The notes under the pieces are model-generated. The model was not told the origin of the DNA. It saw only the letters and a program-made list of their open reading frames with translations, and did not search any database. Positions 1 to 9,830 of a stretch of DNA of 64,000 nucleotides are shown here, one piece after another. The translations under genes were made by a program, and so were the position numbers. Source of the stretch: Candidatus Thiodiazotropha endoloripes (GTDB lineage Bacteria; Pseudomonadota; Gammaproteobacteria; Chromatiales; Chromatiaceae); the NCBI RefSeq assembly GCF_001708965.1, contig NZ_LVJW01000003.1:496001-560000 (forward strand), in the 5' to 3' direction. Positions within the stretch are counted from its first letter, which is position 1; each line of letters begins with the position of its first letter.

Positions 1-357
1 CAGGTGCAGTATACTGATTGTATTGACTCATCTGATTCAAAATAGTGCGCACAACCAACCTATATCAGTCCGGTTGTGCACCAGCTTGCTGCTTTTGACT
101 GCAGTGACCCATTCCGGTTATCTCTAACCATCTGATTTATAATTAACATTTTGTCTGCGCTCGGTTTATCCGATGTCGAAAACACTTGCTTTAGGATCGC
201 GTCAGGGGGGTTCTGATCACTCATCCGGCAGAAAGCCATCACTTTGATTGTCCGGTCGACAAGGTCTTGGGAGCGGATTAGTGGTTTGTATTATAGAGTG
301 GGACTGGTTTTTGCTTTAGTGTTAAACGATAGCGAAAAAACAACACGGAGCGATCTG
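1..357. other. Leading non-coding stretch upstream of glgC
   Basis: I see no convincing gene here. A 60-codon minus-strand frame at 60-242 has no ribosome binding site or recognisable motif. The glgC frame is open back to 244, but the family-like N-terminus starts at 358, so 244-357 is treated as leader. The glgC promoter should lie here; I could not pick out a clear -35/-10 pair. Confidence 0.5.
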
Positions 358-1575
358 ATGCTTGATAAAACATTGACAGTCATTCTTGCGGGAGGCCATG
401 GTTCCCGTCTGAAGCCACTGACCCTGGAGAGAACCAAACCGGCGGTCCCGTTCGGCGGTCAATATCGGATTATCGATTTCACCCTGGTGAACTGTCTCCA
501 TTCAGGCCTCAGGCAGGTACTTGTGTTGACCCAATACAAATCCCACTCACTGCAGAAACATCTCAGAGATGGGTGGTCGCTGTTCAATCCCGAGCTGGGT
601 GAATACATCACAGCGGTTCCGCCGCAGATGAGAACCGGAGGCAGTTGGTATGACGGAACCGCGGATGCGGTCTATCAGAATCTCTATATGCTGAAGCGAA
701 GTGGTGCTGAGCGGGTGCTGATCCTCTCCGGCGACCATATCTACCGCATGGACTACGCGCCGTTGTTGGCGTTTCATGAAGAGCACAGTTCCGGTGTGAC
801 CCTGGCGAGTATGGAAGTGCCCCTCAGTGAAGCGGGCCAGTTCGGTGTGATGGGTGTGGATCAGCAGGGTCGGGTAACCTCTTTTGAAGAGAAACCGAAA
901 AACCCAGAACCCTGTCAGCCGGGAGGCGAGAATGCACTGGTCTCTATGGGCATCTATGTGTTCTCCCTGGATCGACTGATTTCGATCCTTGAGGAGGATC
1001 ATCTGTTGTCGGATTCAGGGCACGATTTTGGCTTTGATATACTGCCGAAACTGTTCGCCGAGAATGAGGTATATGCCTATCGCTTCGGTGGCAAGGCGGG
1101 GCGTGTCAGTCGTGATCGCTATTGGCGCGATGTAGGTAATCTGGACAGTTACTATGAGGCGAATATGCAACTGCTCGATCCTCAGCCTGCGCTGGATCTC
1201 TATCAGCCTGAATGGCCGATTCGAACCCACCATTCTCAATACCCTCCAGCGCGTACAGTACCCGGAATATCCGGCAGTGAAGGGATTTTCATCAATTCAA
1301 TCGTTGCCAACGGGGTATTGATTGTCGGTGGGAGTGTGCAGCACTCGATTCTGTTTCCCAATGTACGCATCGGAGACGAAGCGGTGATTCACAACTCGAT
1401 CCTGTTTGAAGGGGTAGAGGTTGGTGATGGAGCGGAATTGGATAACTGCATTGTCGACAAGGGGGTTGTCATTCCACCGGGTGAGCGCATCGGCTTCGAC
1501 AAGGCTCAGGATGCGGCGCGTTTTTCCATATCCGAGAAAGGTATTGTGGTGGTGCCTAAGGGGTATCAGTTTTAG
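358..1575 (+). CDS. glgC: Glucose-1-phosphate adenylyltransferase (ADP-glucose pyrophosphorylase)
   Basis: Makes ADP-glucose from glucose-1-phosphate and ATP, the committed step of bacterial glycogen synthesis in the cytoplasm. The 405-residue product opens with the nucleotidyltransferase signature GGHGSRLKPLTLERTKPAVP (residues 12-31) and has SGDHIYRMDY near residue 125 and an EEKP motif near 178. The C-terminal third carries the hexapeptide-repeat (left-handed beta helix) pattern of GlgC. The frame is open 114 bases further upstream, but ATG 358 has a GGAG at 346-349 and matches the usual GlgC start; total length is close to the usual ~420. No other glycogen gene is adjacent, so it is probably transcribed alone. 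Confidence 0.95.
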   Translation: MLDKTLTVILAGGHGSRLKPLTLERTKPAVPFGGQYRIIDFTLVNCLHSGLRQVLVLTQYKSHSLQKHLRDGWSLFNPELGEYITAVPPQMRTGGSWYDGTADAVYQNLYMLKRSGAERVLILSGDHIYRMDYAPLLAFHEEHSSGVTLASMEVPLSEAGQFGVMGVDQQGRVTSFEEKPKNPEPCQPGGENALVSMGIYVFSLDRLISILEEDHLLSDSGHDFGFDILPKLFAENEVYAYRFGGKAGRVSRDRYWRDVGNLDSYYEANMQLLDPQPALDLYQPEWPIRTHHSQYPPARTVPGISGSEGIFINSIVANGVLIVGGSVQHSILFPNVRIGDEAVIHNSILFEGVEVGDGAELDNCIVDKGVVIPPGERIGFDKAQDAARFSISEKGIVVVPKGYQF

Positions 1576-1581
1576 ATTTTA

Positions 1582-1729
1582 GTCCGTGAATGAACACGCC
1601 TTGGTTCAGTGCAATCGATCCGGACTATGCATTAAGACCTTGATCGACTCAATCATCGTCAGCCTGGTGGATGCGGGGTAAAAGCGCAATGAACAACAGA
1701 TTACCCGCTTCTTGCATTCATTCACGGAC
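1582..1729. repeat. Short element with 13-bp terminal inverted repeats
   Basis: GTCCGTGAATGAA at 1582-1594 is repeated exactly in inverted orientation at 1717-1729, enclosing about 120 bp with no reading frame. The interior also holds an imperfect inverted pair around GCGGGGTAA and TTACCCGC (about 1674-1708). It fills the space between the convergent glgC and acuI genes. The shape fits a small non-autonomous (MITE-like) element or a large fold-back RNA; no target-site duplication is obvious. Confidence 0.5.
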
Positions 1730-1740
1730 AAAGAAAGCGC

Positions 1741-2727
1741 TTAAACCTCAACCAGTGTGCGCCCGAAAATTTCGCCGGAGAGCATTTGTTCGAAGGTATC
1801 GGGTAACTGCTCCAGGTTGATTTTCTGTTGCACGATATCATCCAGGTGTCTGGGTTTCAGGTCGGTCGCCAGGCGTTGCCATATCTCAGTGCGGAGCGGG
1901 TATGGACAGCCTGCGGAATCGATGCCCAGCAGACTCACACCCCTGAGGATGAAGGGCATCACCGTGGTATTCAGCTGATGGCCGCCGGCCAGGCCGATCG
2001 AGGCGATATTACCCCAGGGTTTGATCTTGCAGGCGATGCTGGAAAGCATAGCGCCACCCACATTGTCCACGGCGCCACCCCAGTGTGCCCGTTCGAGAGC
2101 ATGGTGGGCGGGGGGGATCTTGTCACGACCCAGTACCTCCTGGGCACCCAGGTGCTCGAGATAACTCTGCTGCTCCTGCTTGCCGGTGACTGCGTGAACT
2201 TCAAAGCCCTCACCGTCAAAGATGTTAACCGCGATACAGCCAACCCCGCCGGTTGCGCCGGTCACCAGTATCGGCCCCATATCGGGTTGCTGGCCATTGA
2301 TCTCCATGCGATGTAGCGCCAGTGCGGCGGTAAAACCTGCAGTACCTAGAGCCATCGATTGTTCCAGGGTGAGGCCTTCCGGTAGAGGGATCACCCAATC
2401 TGCCGGTACTCTGAGATACTCGGCATAACCACCATCTGCAGTGGCAGACATTTCGTAACCGGTGACGACAACCTGATCCCCCTCTTTGAATCGCCGGTCA
2501 TTACTCTCTGCCACTTCACCGGCGGCATCGATTCCGCCGGTCAGCGGGAAGTGTCTGAGGATCTTGCCTTTGCCGGTGCCTGCCAGGGCATCCTTATAGT
2601 TGATGCTGGAGTAGCGTACTCTGATCAACACCTCGCCTTTTTCCGGCGAATCCAGTAATAGTTCTTCGATACCGGCAGAGTGCTCTGAGTTTCTAAAATT
2701 TATCCGGAACGCTCGATATGAGTTCAT
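1741..2727 (-). CDS. acuI: Zinc-free MDR-family NADPH reductase, AcuI/YhdH-like (acrylyl-CoA reductase type)
   Basis: A 328-residue medium-chain dehydrogenase/reductase of the YhdH/YhfP group. Characterised relatives such as AcuI reduce acryloyl-CoA to propionyl-CoA with NADPH. The N-terminal GroES-like domain has RYSSINYKDALAGTGKGK and the Rossmann part has VTGATGGVGCIAVNIF followed by AVTGKQEQQSYLEHLGA, both typical of this subfamily. The zinc-binding cysteines of classical alcohol dehydrogenases are absent. It begins 6 bp after the end of the upstream fumarase gene, so the two are probably co-transcribed. The exact substrate (acryloyl-CoA or a quinone-like enone) cannot be read from sequence. 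Confidence 0.85.
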   Translation of the reverse strand: MNSYRAFRINFRNSEHSAGIEELLLDSPEKGEVLIRVRYSSINYKDALAGTGKGKILRHFPLTGGIDAAGEVAESNDRRFKEGDQVVVTGYEMSATADGGYAEYLRVPADWVIPLPEGLTLEQSMALGTAGFTAALALHRMEINGQQPDMGPILVTGATGGVGCIAVNIFDGEGFEVHAVTGKQEQQSYLEHLGAQEVLGRDKIPPAHHALERAHWGGAVDNVGGAMLSSIACKIKPWGNIASIGLAGGHQLNTTVMPFILRGVSLLGIDSAGCPYPLRTEIWQRLATDLKPRHLDDIVQQKINLEQLPDTFEQMLSGEIFGRTLVEV

Positions 2728-2733
2728 GATGGA

Positions 2734-4257
2734 CTACTCCGTAACGACTGGTATTTTCCCGATCTTGCCCCGCCATTCGGCAGGACCTGTCTGGTGAACT
2801 GAGATCCCCTGGCTGTCGACCGCAACGGTTACCGGGAAATCCACCACTTCAAACTCCCGGATCGCCTCCATGCCCAGGTCCTCGAAGGCAAGCACTTTTG
2901 AACTGCGGATTGCTTTGGAGACCAAATAGGCGGCACCGCCGACTGCCATCAAATAGACCGCTTTATGTTTTTTGATCGCTTCCAATGCCGTGGGGCCACG
3001 CTCGGCTTTGCCGACCATGCCAAGCAGTCCCGCCTGGCCAAGCATGGTTTCACTGAATTTGTCCATGCGGGTTGCTGTGGTTGGACCTGCCGGTCCGACC
3101 ACCTCATCGCGCACCGGATCAACCGGCCCTACGTAGTAGATAAAACGATTGGTGAAGTCCACATTGTTCGGCAGCGCCTCGCCCTTTTCAATCAAGTCGG
3201 CAATCCTTTTGTGGGCAGCATCCCGTCCGGTCAGCAGCTTGCCGTTCAACAGGATCAATTCCCCCGGCTTCCAACTGGCGATCTCCTCTCTGGTGACCTG
3301 ATCCAGATTGACCCGTCGTGCTTCGGGTGAGGCCTCCCAGGTAACTGCCGGCCAGTCACTGGCCAGGGGTGGGGTGAGTTGGGCCGGACCGCTGCCGTCG
3401 AGGGTAAACTCCACATGCCGGGTTGCGGCGCAATTGGGAATCATCGCCACCGGCAGCGATGCGGCATGGGTTGGAAAATCACTGATCTTTACATCCAGAA
3501 CGGTTGTCAGTCCGCCAAGTCCCTGAGCCCCGATACCCAGGGCGTTCACTTTCTCGAATAGCTCCAGGCGCAGTTCATCCTTACGGTTCTGTGGCCCTCG
3601 GGCAACCAGTTCATGAATATCGATGGGCTCCATCAAGGCCTCTTTAGCCAGCAGCATGGCCTTTTCGGCACTGCCACCGACGCCGATGCCGAGCATGCCT
3701 GGGGGGCACCATCCAGCACCCATTTTCGGCAGTTCCTCAATTACCCAGTCCACCAGGGAGCCGGAAGGGTTTAACACTTTAAAGCGGGATTTGTTTTCAG
3801 AACCACCCCCTTTGGCGGCGATCTTAATCTCCACTTTGTCGCCCCGCACCAATTCAGTGTGGACAATGGCAGGCGTGTTGTCACCGGTGTTCTTGCGTGC
3901 CCCGAGAGGATCGTTGACCATCGAGAATCTGAGTACATTGTCAGGGTGGGCATAGCCATGGCGTACCCCTTCGTTGACCATCTCATTAACACTCATGCTG
4001 CTGTCCCAGGTGACATCCATGCCGATTTTCAGAAACACCACCACCATACCGGTGTCCTGACAGACCGGACGACGGCCTTCGGCACACATCCGGGAGTTGA
4101 CCAGTATCTGGGCCATGGCGTCTTTGGCCGCCGGGCTCTGCTCCTTTTCCCAGGCCTCACCCAGGGCCTTGAGAAAATCGACAGGGTGGTAGTAAGAGAT
4201 GAACTGAATGGCGTCTGCAACGTTTTGGATGAAATCATCCTGGCGAATTTGTGTCAT
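2734..4257 (-). CDS. fumA: Fumarate hydratase class I (iron-sulfur type)
   Basis: Interconverts fumarate and malate in the TCA cycle with an oxygen-sensitive 4Fe-4S cluster. At 507 residues it is a single-chain class I enzyme (alpha plus beta parts fused), the usual FumA/FumB length. Likely cluster ligands are Cys66 (RRPVCQDTGM), Cys184 (GAGWCPPGM) and Cys276 (MIPNCAATRHVEF), with spacing close to E. coli FumA. The C-terminal beta domain runs from about residue 330 and includes GPAGPTTATRMDKFSETML. It is first of a two-gene unit with the AcuI-like reductase and lies downstream of sucAB on the same strand, but separated by about 350 bp. Confidence 0.95.
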   Translation of the reverse strand: MTQIRQDDFIQNVADAIQFISYYHPVDFLKALGEAWEKEQSPAAKDAMAQILVNSRMCAEGRRPVCQDTGMVVVFLKIGMDVTWDSSMSVNEMVNEGVRHGYAHPDNVLRFSMVNDPLGARKNTGDNTPAIVHTELVRGDKVEIKIAAKGGGSENKSRFKVLNPSGSLVDWVIEELPKMGAGWCPPGMLGIGVGGSAEKAMLLAKEALMEPIDIHELVARGPQNRKDELRLELFEKVNALGIGAQGLGGLTTVLDVKISDFPTHAASLPVAMIPNCAATRHVEFTLDGSGPAQLTPPLASDWPAVTWEASPEARRVNLDQVTREEIASWKPGELILLNGKLLTGRDAAHKRIADLIEKGEALPNNVDFTNRFIYYVGPVDPVRDEVVGPAGPTTATRMDKFSETMLGQAGLLGMVGKAERGPTALEAIKKHKAVYLMAVGGAAYLVSKAIRSSKVLAFEDLGMEAIREFEVVDFPVTVAVDSQGISVHQTGPAEWRGKIGKIPVVTE

Positions 4258-4609
4258 GGTCTATCCTGTCTTACCCGAATATCAGTAAGAAATATTGTAG
4301 TTTTGTTTCTAGGGCAGTGTTGGATGAAATCAGTGGATCAGGGGAAAATCATCAACACTGCGGTAATTCGTGTTAGGGATTCTGTGAGTATTTCATGAAC
4401 CGGCTGTTGTTGTAAGGTGTGTCTGGAATAAATGATCTCTGATATTTGCTCATTTTATCAAACCGGCGAATGCCGGAATCAAGCAGCAGGATGCAAATGA
4501 ATTGCTCGTTTGCTTCACCTTCGGGTCGATTGTAAATCAATGTACCGGGGCCTGATAACAGGCCCTGGTGTCGATTTGTATAACTGTTACGAAAGGGCTT
4601 GCTCTTGGT
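4258..4609. other. Intergenic region between sucB and the fumarase gene
   Basis: No coding region is apparent. It holds two hairpins (CCGGC-GAAT-GCCGG at 4463-4476, and a larger one at 4544-4569) on the downstream side of sucB, and presumably the promoter of the fumarase-reductase unit near 4260-4400, which I could not define. Confidence 0.5.
4544..4569 (-). terminator. Hairpin downstream of sucAB
   Basis: The stem GGGCCTG / CAGGCCC around an ATAA loop, extendable through a G-T pair to about 11 bp, lies 41 bases past the sucB stop codon. There is no clean T-run on the minus strand, so it may act as a weak terminator or as an mRNA 3'-end stabiliser. Confidence 0.45.
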
Positions 4610-5812
4610 TCAAATCTCCAACAACAGGCGGCTCGGATCTTCAAGCAGTTGTTTTATGGTTACCAGAAACTGTACCGCGTCACGCCCATCAATGATTCGA
4701 TGATCATAGGAGAGTGCCAGATACATCATTGGCCGGATGACAATCTCACCTTTCTCAACCATCGGTCTCTGCTGAATCGAATGCATGCCGAGTATGGCGC
4801 TCTGGGGCGGATTGAGAATCGGGGTCGAAAGCATCGATCCGAATACACCGCCATTGGTGATGGAGAAGGTCCCTCCGGTGAGGTCATCGTAGCTCAAGGT
4901 ACCTTGCTTGGCTTTCTCGCCATACTCCCTGATGCGCTGTTCGATGGCGGCAAAGCTGAGTTGGTCTGCATCACGCAGGATCGGTACAACCAGCCCCCGC
5001 GGTGAGGAAACCGCAATGCCGATATCGAAATAGCCATGATAGAGAATGTCATCCCCATCCATGGTGGCATTGATGATGGGAAATTGCTTCAGGGCTTCAA
5101 CCGCAGCCTTGACGAAAAATGACATGAAGCCGAGACGTACATCGTGCTTCTTCTCAAAACTCTCCCGATAGGTAACCCGCAGATTGGAGACCGCCTGCAG
5201 ATTCACTTCGTTGAATGTGGTGAGTATGGCAGCCGTGTGCTGAGCTTCCACCAGGCGTTCAGCCACCCGCTTGCGCAAACGGGTCATCGGCACCCGCTCT
5301 TCGACGCGACCCTCAGGGATTGCCTGCGCGGTGGCAGCCGCAGCAGTGGCTGCAGGCTGGGCGGCGGTTTGTGTCGGTTGGGCAGCAATCGCTGCTTCCA
5401 CATCGGCTTTTACGATTCGGCCGTTTTTACCACTGCCTTTGATGGTCGTGGGGTCGATGCCGCTCTCATTTACCAAACGCCTGACGGCGGGTGACAATAC
5501 CGGCGCCTCATCAGCGGCGGCCGCTTCACTCTCCACGGGTGCGGATGAGGCCGCTGCGGTAGTGGCGGCGGCTTTGCCTGCTTCCATCAAAGCCAATACG
5601 TCCTCAGCCTGGACAGTCTCACCCACTTTGAATCGGATCTCTTTCAATACCCCGTCCTGAGGTGCCGGTACCTCGAGTACCACCTTGTCGGTTTCGAGGT
5701 CTACCAGTGTTTCATCCTGGGTAACCGATTCGCCAGGCTGTTTGTGCCAGCTCAATATGGTGGCGTCGGAGACAGACTCGGGAAGTTGTGGAACACGTAG
5801 TTCAATGCTCAT
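4610..5812 (-). CDS. sucB: Dihydrolipoyl succinyltransferase, E2 of 2-oxoglutarate dehydrogenase
   Basis: Transfers the succinyl group from the E1 active aldehyde to CoA and forms the core of the 2-oxoglutarate dehydrogenase complex. The 400-residue chain shows one lipoyl domain (residues 2-77, lipoylated Lys43 in [11 protein letters not shown]), an Ala/Glu-rich linker, the E3/E1-binding domain (about 105-140, [15 protein letters not shown]), a second linker, and the catalytic domain ending with [10 protein letters not shown] (His371, Asp375). Its ATG overlaps the sucA stop codon by 4 bp, so the two are translationally coupled. No lpd (E3) or sucCD genes follow; E3 must be encoded elsewhere. 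Confidence 0.96.
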   Translation of the reverse strand: MSIELRVPQLPESVSDATILSWHKQPGESVTQDETLVDLETDKVVLEVPAPQDGVLKEIRFKVGETVQAEDVLALMEAGKAAATTAAASSAPVESEAAAADEAPVLSPAVRRLVNESGIDPTTIKGSGKNGRIVKADVEAAIAAQPTQTAAQPAATAAAATAQAIPEGRVEERVPMTRLRKRVAERLVEAQHTAAILTTFNEVNLQAVSNLRVTYRESFEKKHDVRLGFMSFFVKAAVEALKQFPIINATMDGDDILYHGYFDIGIAVSSPRGLVVPILRDADQLSFAAIEQRIREYGEKAKQGTLSYDDLTGGTFSITNGGVFGSMLSTPILNPPQSAILGMHSIQQRPMVEKGEIVIRPMMYLALSYDHRIIDGRDAVQFLVTIKQLLEDPSRLLLEI

Positions 5813-8670
5813 TGTTGATATGCCTGATTCCTATAGTTCATTCTAGGGTTAATGCGTCCGGTGAGTGCCTCGTCGATCAAGGTCTCTTGCTGGGCAATGT
5901 GAACGGAGCGATAGCCGACTGCTGGTGCTGCAGCTGTGGAGCGCCCCACGTAGTGTAGTTGTCTATTCTTACTGGTTAACGGGTAGAAGCGGTGCTTGAT
6001 CTGATCCCAGGCACCCTGATTTTGCGGCTCTTCCTGACACCAGATAATCATCTTGGAATTTTTATACTGTTTGATGACTTTGTCGAACTCCTTTTGAGGG
6101 AATGGATAGAGCTGTTCGATACGGATAATCGCAACGTCCTCCAAGCCTCTCGAACGCCGGGTCTCGAGCAGTTCGTAATAGACCTTGCCGGTGCAGAGGA
6201 CAACCCGTTTCACTTTCTTCGGGTCGATCTCATCGATCTCGTCGATTACATTCTCGAACTTACCTTCGAGTAGTGACTGTTTGGATGAGGTCGCCAGACG
6301 ATGGCGTAACAGACTCTTGGGTGTCAGTACCACCAGTGGGTGACGATACGGGCGAACAATCTGCCGGCGTAACAGATGAAAGATCTGCGAGGCATTGGTT
6401 GGGCAGCAGACCTGAATGTTATGGTTGGCGCAGAGTCGCAGAAAACGTTCCGGCCTGGCTGAGGAGTGTTCCGCGCCCTGGCCCTCAAAACCATGTGGCA
6501 GCAGCATCACCAGACCGCACAATAGTCCCCATTTTTCAGCGCCTGAAGTGATGAACTGATCGATCACCACCTGAGCTCCGTTGGCAAAGTCTCCGAACTG
6601 AGCTTCCCAGATGGTTAGAGAGTTGGGATCGGCGGTTGCGTAACCATACTCGTAGCCAAGTACCGCCTCTTCCGACAGCAGAGAATCGATGACCAGGAAA
6701 TCCGCTTGATCCTGACTCAGATGCTGCAGTGGTATCAGCGCTTCACCATTGGTTTGGTTGTGCAATACTGCATGACGATGGAAAAAAGTGCCTCGACCTG
6801 AATCCTGACCGGACAGACGTATCGGTACACCTTTCGCCAGTAACGAAGCGTAGGCCATGTTCTCAGCGAAACCCCAATCGATCAGTTGGTCTCCACTGGC
6901 CATCCGGCGTCGCTCGGTCCAGATTTTCTCCACTCTGGGATGGAGTTCGAATCCGCCTGGAACATGCAGTAATGACTCAGCCAACTGGTTGAATTCATCG
7001 ATGGAGATGGCCGTGTCGCAAGGGTGCTCCCACTCGATGCCACGAAAGCTGTTCCAGCGTACCGCGTAGGGGTGGCGCAATGCGCAGGTAACAGGACGGG
7101 CTTCAACGATACCGGCTTCAAGCGATTCACGGTAGTTGTCGACCAGATCACGGGCCTCCTGCGGGGTGATTGCCGACTCTTGCACAAGCTTGTCCGCATA
7201 CAGGGTTCTGATGGTTGGATGGTTACGGATCTTGCTGTACATCTCAGGTTGGGTGACCGAGGGTTCATCCGCCTCATTGTGACCCAGCCGACGGTAGCAA
7301 ATCATATCGATCACCACATCCTTTCGGAAGCGCATGCGAAAATCGAGTGCCAGCCGGGTGACGTAGATGACTGCCTCAGGATCATCCCCGTTGACATGGA
7401 AGATCGGCGCCTGGACCATTTTGGCTACATCTGTGCAGTAGAGGGTCGAACGTGTGTCGAGGGGGTTGCTGGTGGTGAAACCGATCTGGTTGTTGGTGAT
7501 GATATGCACCGTGCCACCCGTTGAATAACCACGGGTCTGGGAGAGATTGAGTGTCTCCATCACCACCCCTTGACCGGCAAAGGCTGAGTCGCCGTGAATC
7601 AGAATCGGCAATACCCTTGATCCATCGTGATCACCCCGACGACGTTGTCGGGCACGCACCGACCCTTCGATAACAGGATTGATGATCTCCAGGTGGGATG
7701 GATTGAATCCCAGTACGGTATGCACAATGCCCCCGGGCGTATCGATGTCGGTGGAGAAGCCCATATGGTATTTCACATCGCCGGACAGACGTTGGGGATC
7801 CACACTGACCCTGCCTTCGAACTCATCAAAGATCTCTTGCGGTGGTTTGCCGAGAATGTTGGTCAGAACATTGATTCTTCCCCGGTGGGCCATACCGATG
7901 ACTGCTTCATTGATGTCATTCTTGCCGGCATGTTGTATCAGATCGTCAAGCAGCGGTATCAGAGTTTCGCCACCTTCCAGTGAGAATCGCTTCTGACCGA
8001 CATAGCGGGTGTGGAGGTACTTTTCGATGCCTTCCGCTGCTGTCAGCAGGGTCAGCAGCCAACGCTTCTCTTTGACACTGAACTGCTGAAACAGATGGCG
8101 CTGTTCGATGCGCTCCTGGATCCAGCGTTTCTGTTTGGTATCGGTGATATGGCCATACTCTGTGCCGATACTGCCGCAGTAGCTTTTCTTCACCAGCTCG
8201 ATGATATCCTTCAGCGCCATACGTTCGGGAGCGAACAGAGAACCGGTATTGTAGATCGTGTTTTGATCGATGTTGTCCAGCTTGTGATAGGCCAGATCAA
8301 GATCGTCGACAGAAACCATATCCCGCAGTTTCAGAGGATCAAGATCTGCATTCTGGTGGCCACGCATACGATAGCCGTTGATGTAACGCAGTACTGAAGC
8401 CTGCTGTTCGGCAGCGGCCGGGGAGAGGTTCTCCTGTGGCGTAGCGGTGGCTGAACGTTTCTCTTTGACCAGATGGAGAAAGCGCTGTCTGATCGGTTCA
8501 TGGGCGGTGTCGAGCTTCTCCTGTTGAGGTAACTCATCGAACTTATGCCGCCAGTCGGGCGGAATGCTCTCCGGGTCTTTCAGGTAGGATTCGTAGAGTT
8601 CTTCGACAAAAGAGGCATTGCCTCCGGAAAAGGCAGAGGTGGATCTAAGGACATCCAGAGTTTTGGTCAT
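5809..8670 (-). CDS. sucA: 2-oxoglutarate dehydrogenase E1 component
   Basis: Thiamine-diphosphate enzyme that decarboxylates 2-oxoglutarate and hands the succinyl unit to SucB. The product is about 953 residues, the normal length. Near residues 30-50 it has the E1-o peptide [16 protein letters not shown], then [18 protein letters not shown], the TPP-region motif [11 protein letters not shown], and C-terminal [20 protein letters not shown]. The frame is open to 8736, but ATG 8670 ([18 protein letters not shown]) matches E1-o N-termini and I choose it; no strong ribosome binding site precedes either start. It is the first gene of sucAB and is preceded by a long AT-rich intergenic region. Confidence 0.95.
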   Translation of the reverse strand: MTKTLDVLRSTSAFSGGNASFVEELYESYLKDPESIPPDWRHKFDELPQQEKLDTAHEPIRQRFLHLVKEKRSATATPQENLSPAAAEQQASVLRYINGYRMRGHQNADLDPLKLRDMVSVDDLDLAYHKLDNIDQNTIYNTGSLFAPERMALKDIIELVKKSYCGSIGTEYGHITDTKQKRWIQERIEQRHLFQQFSVKEKRWLLTLLTAAEGIEKYLHTRYVGQKRFSLEGGETLIPLLDDLIQHAGKNDINEAVIGMAHRGRINVLTNILGKPPQEIFDEFEGRVSVDPQRLSGDVKYHMGFSTDIDTPGGIVHTVLGFNPSHLEIINPVIEGSVRARQRRRGDHDGSRVLPILIHGDSAFAGQGVVMETLNLSQTRGYSTGGTVHIITNNQIGFTTSNPLDTRSTLYCTDVAKMVQAPIFHVNGDDPEAVIYVTRLALDFRMRFRKDVVIDMICYRRLGHNEADEPSVTQPEMYSKIRNHPTIRTLYADKLVQESAITPQEARDLVDNYRESLEAGIVEARPVTCALRHPYAVRWNSFRGIEWEHPCDTAISIDEFNQLAESLLHVPGGFELHPRVEKIWTERRRMASGDQLIDWGFAENMAYASLLAKGVPIRLSGQDSGRGTFFHRHAVLHNQTNGEALIPLQHLSQDQADFLVIDSLLSEEAVLGYEYGYATADPNSLTIWEAQFGDFANGAQVVIDQFITSGAEKWGLLCGLVMLLPHGFEGQGAEHSSARPERFLRLCANHNIQVCCPTNASQIFHLLRRQIVRPYRHPLVVLTPKSLLRHRLATSSKQSLLEGKFENVIDEIDEIDPKKVKRVVLCTGKVYYELLETRRSRGLEDVAIIRIEQLYPFPQKEFDKVIKQYKNSKMIIWCQEEPQNQGAWDQIKHRFYPLTSKNRQLHYVGRSTAAAPAVGYRSVHIAQQETLIDEALTGRINPRMNYRNQAYQQ

Positions 8671-9223
8671 TGTGTGATTGAAACCGTTTGGTTGCGGATA
8701 ACTTATTTTTGGGCAGCTATCAGTAAATGTTAGCACAGGCGGGGCGTGTTACCACCTGCCCAAACTGCTCTGAGATGGCTGGATTTAGAATTTTTTGTGA
8801 TTGAGGTAACAGGGGCTTGGCCATTCATATAATAAGATCAGGTATTGAAGAACTGCCTTCAGTGATCTCCATTGGATTCGATTGCCAGCGCTCGATAAAC
8901 CCCATCTATGATTGTCTATATTAACCTCTGTTAACTGAATCTATTTGTTTGATAACAGATTTTGTGAAAAATTCATCAAGCTTGTGTCAAAATTGAGAAC
9001 AACTTTTACAGGCTTTACAGGATAACAAAATGGCTGTGTTAAGCTGGTTCCAATGAAAAGGATTTCGGATTTTACAGGCACTTAATGTTATAAATAAACC
9101 TGATGACAATAGCGTGATCCAATGATCTATATTAATAAAGATAATGGTGTAGGGTGCTCAGATTGCCGAATAACGATGAGAGTATTAGTGCTTCAAGTGG
9201 GTCAATGAGCAGGGACTGAGAGA
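8671..9223. other. Long AT-rich intergenic region between divergent sucA and a small gene
   Basis: About 550 bp with no convincing reading frame. It is richer in A+T than the flanking genes and lies between two divergently oriented genes, so it should hold at least two promoters. TTTACAGGCTTTACAGGATA (9006-9025) contains a short direct repeat of TTTACAGG. I could not assign operators. Confidence 0.5.
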
Positions 9224-9475
9224 TTGCAAGAGCAAGATAGCAACAAACTGAGGGTTAATCTTAATCCGATCTCCCTGGAGGCGGATCTGGCCTATTTTGG
9301 TGCCCGTCTTGAATTGGTCGGAGAGCCGGAAACCCGTTATCAGGCCGCTCAGTTGAAAGTCTACAAAGCGCTGGAGACAGCACTTTGTGAGAATTTGAAA
9401 AGACTACGAAAAAAAGAGTCCAAGTCTTCATCCAAGAAGAAGGGTAAGTCCAAGAAGAACGTTGACAACTCTTAA
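9224..9475 (+). CDS. Small protein with lysine-rich tail, function unknown
   Basis: An 83-residue product I do not recognise. The start is TTG at 9224, chosen because AGGGA at 9211-9215 sits 8 bases upstream and no in-frame ATG fits. Residues 1-60 look like a small amphipathic helical domain (LNPISLEADLAYFGARLELV, then YQAAQLKVYKALETALCEN), and residues 61-80 are almost all Lys, Ser and Gly. Such tails usually contact nucleic acid or the ribosome, which is inference. It converges on the next small gene, which has a lysine-rich N-terminal region. Confidence 0.6.
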   Translation: MQEQDSNKLRVNLNPISLEADLAYFGARLELVGEPETRYQAAQLKVYKALETALCENLKRLRKKESKSSSKKKGKSKKNVDNS

Positions 9476-9488
9476 CCCATCGGCAAAT

Positions 9489-9761
9489 TCAACGATTCTG
9501 TTTCTCTTCATCCAGTCTGGCATCGATCTCCTGTTCTGCCTGAGCCCAGTCCTCAACCGATTTACGCGGATCGAAGCCGTGCTTTTCAGCGATATAGTAG
9601 GCCGCTGTTTCGATCATCTGATATCTTAAGCTTGGATCGATTGGGTTGGGTCTGCTCTCCAGCTGCGGTTCGCTGCGTTTGGCTTTTTTAGTCTTCTTGG
9701 ACTTCTTCTCTTTTACCTTGTCATCAAGACCGTCATTTGCCTTTTTAGATTTTTTCCCCAT
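9489..9761 (-). CDS. DUF2934-like small basic protein
   Basis: A 90-residue product. Residues 2-32 are a lysine-rich stretch (KKSKKTKKAKRSEP) and residues 44-90 hold a helical segment with YQMIETAAYYIAEKHGF followed by AEQEIDARL. This AYYIAEKRGF...DW..AE.EI pattern is that of the DUF2934 family, whose function is unknown. ATG 9761 has GGAGA just upstream and is preferred over the longer frame to 9800. The gene ends 13 bp from the convergent small gene, with no clear terminator between them. Confidence 0.7.
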   Translation of the reverse strand: MGKKSKKANDGLDDKVKEKKSKKTKKAKRSEPQLESRPNPIDPSLRYQMIETAAYYIAEKHGFDPRKSVEDWAQAEQEIDARLDEEKQNR

Positions 9762-9830
9762 GGACAGGTCTCCTCTCTGAAGCTGATTTCCCCTATACAT
9801 ACCGAGTCGCCGGGTTAATGACAGACGGCA

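Noticed and set aside
547-1002. 151-codon antisense frame inside glgC
   Set aside because: It is the mirror of a well-supported glgC frame, with no ribosome binding site or family motif.
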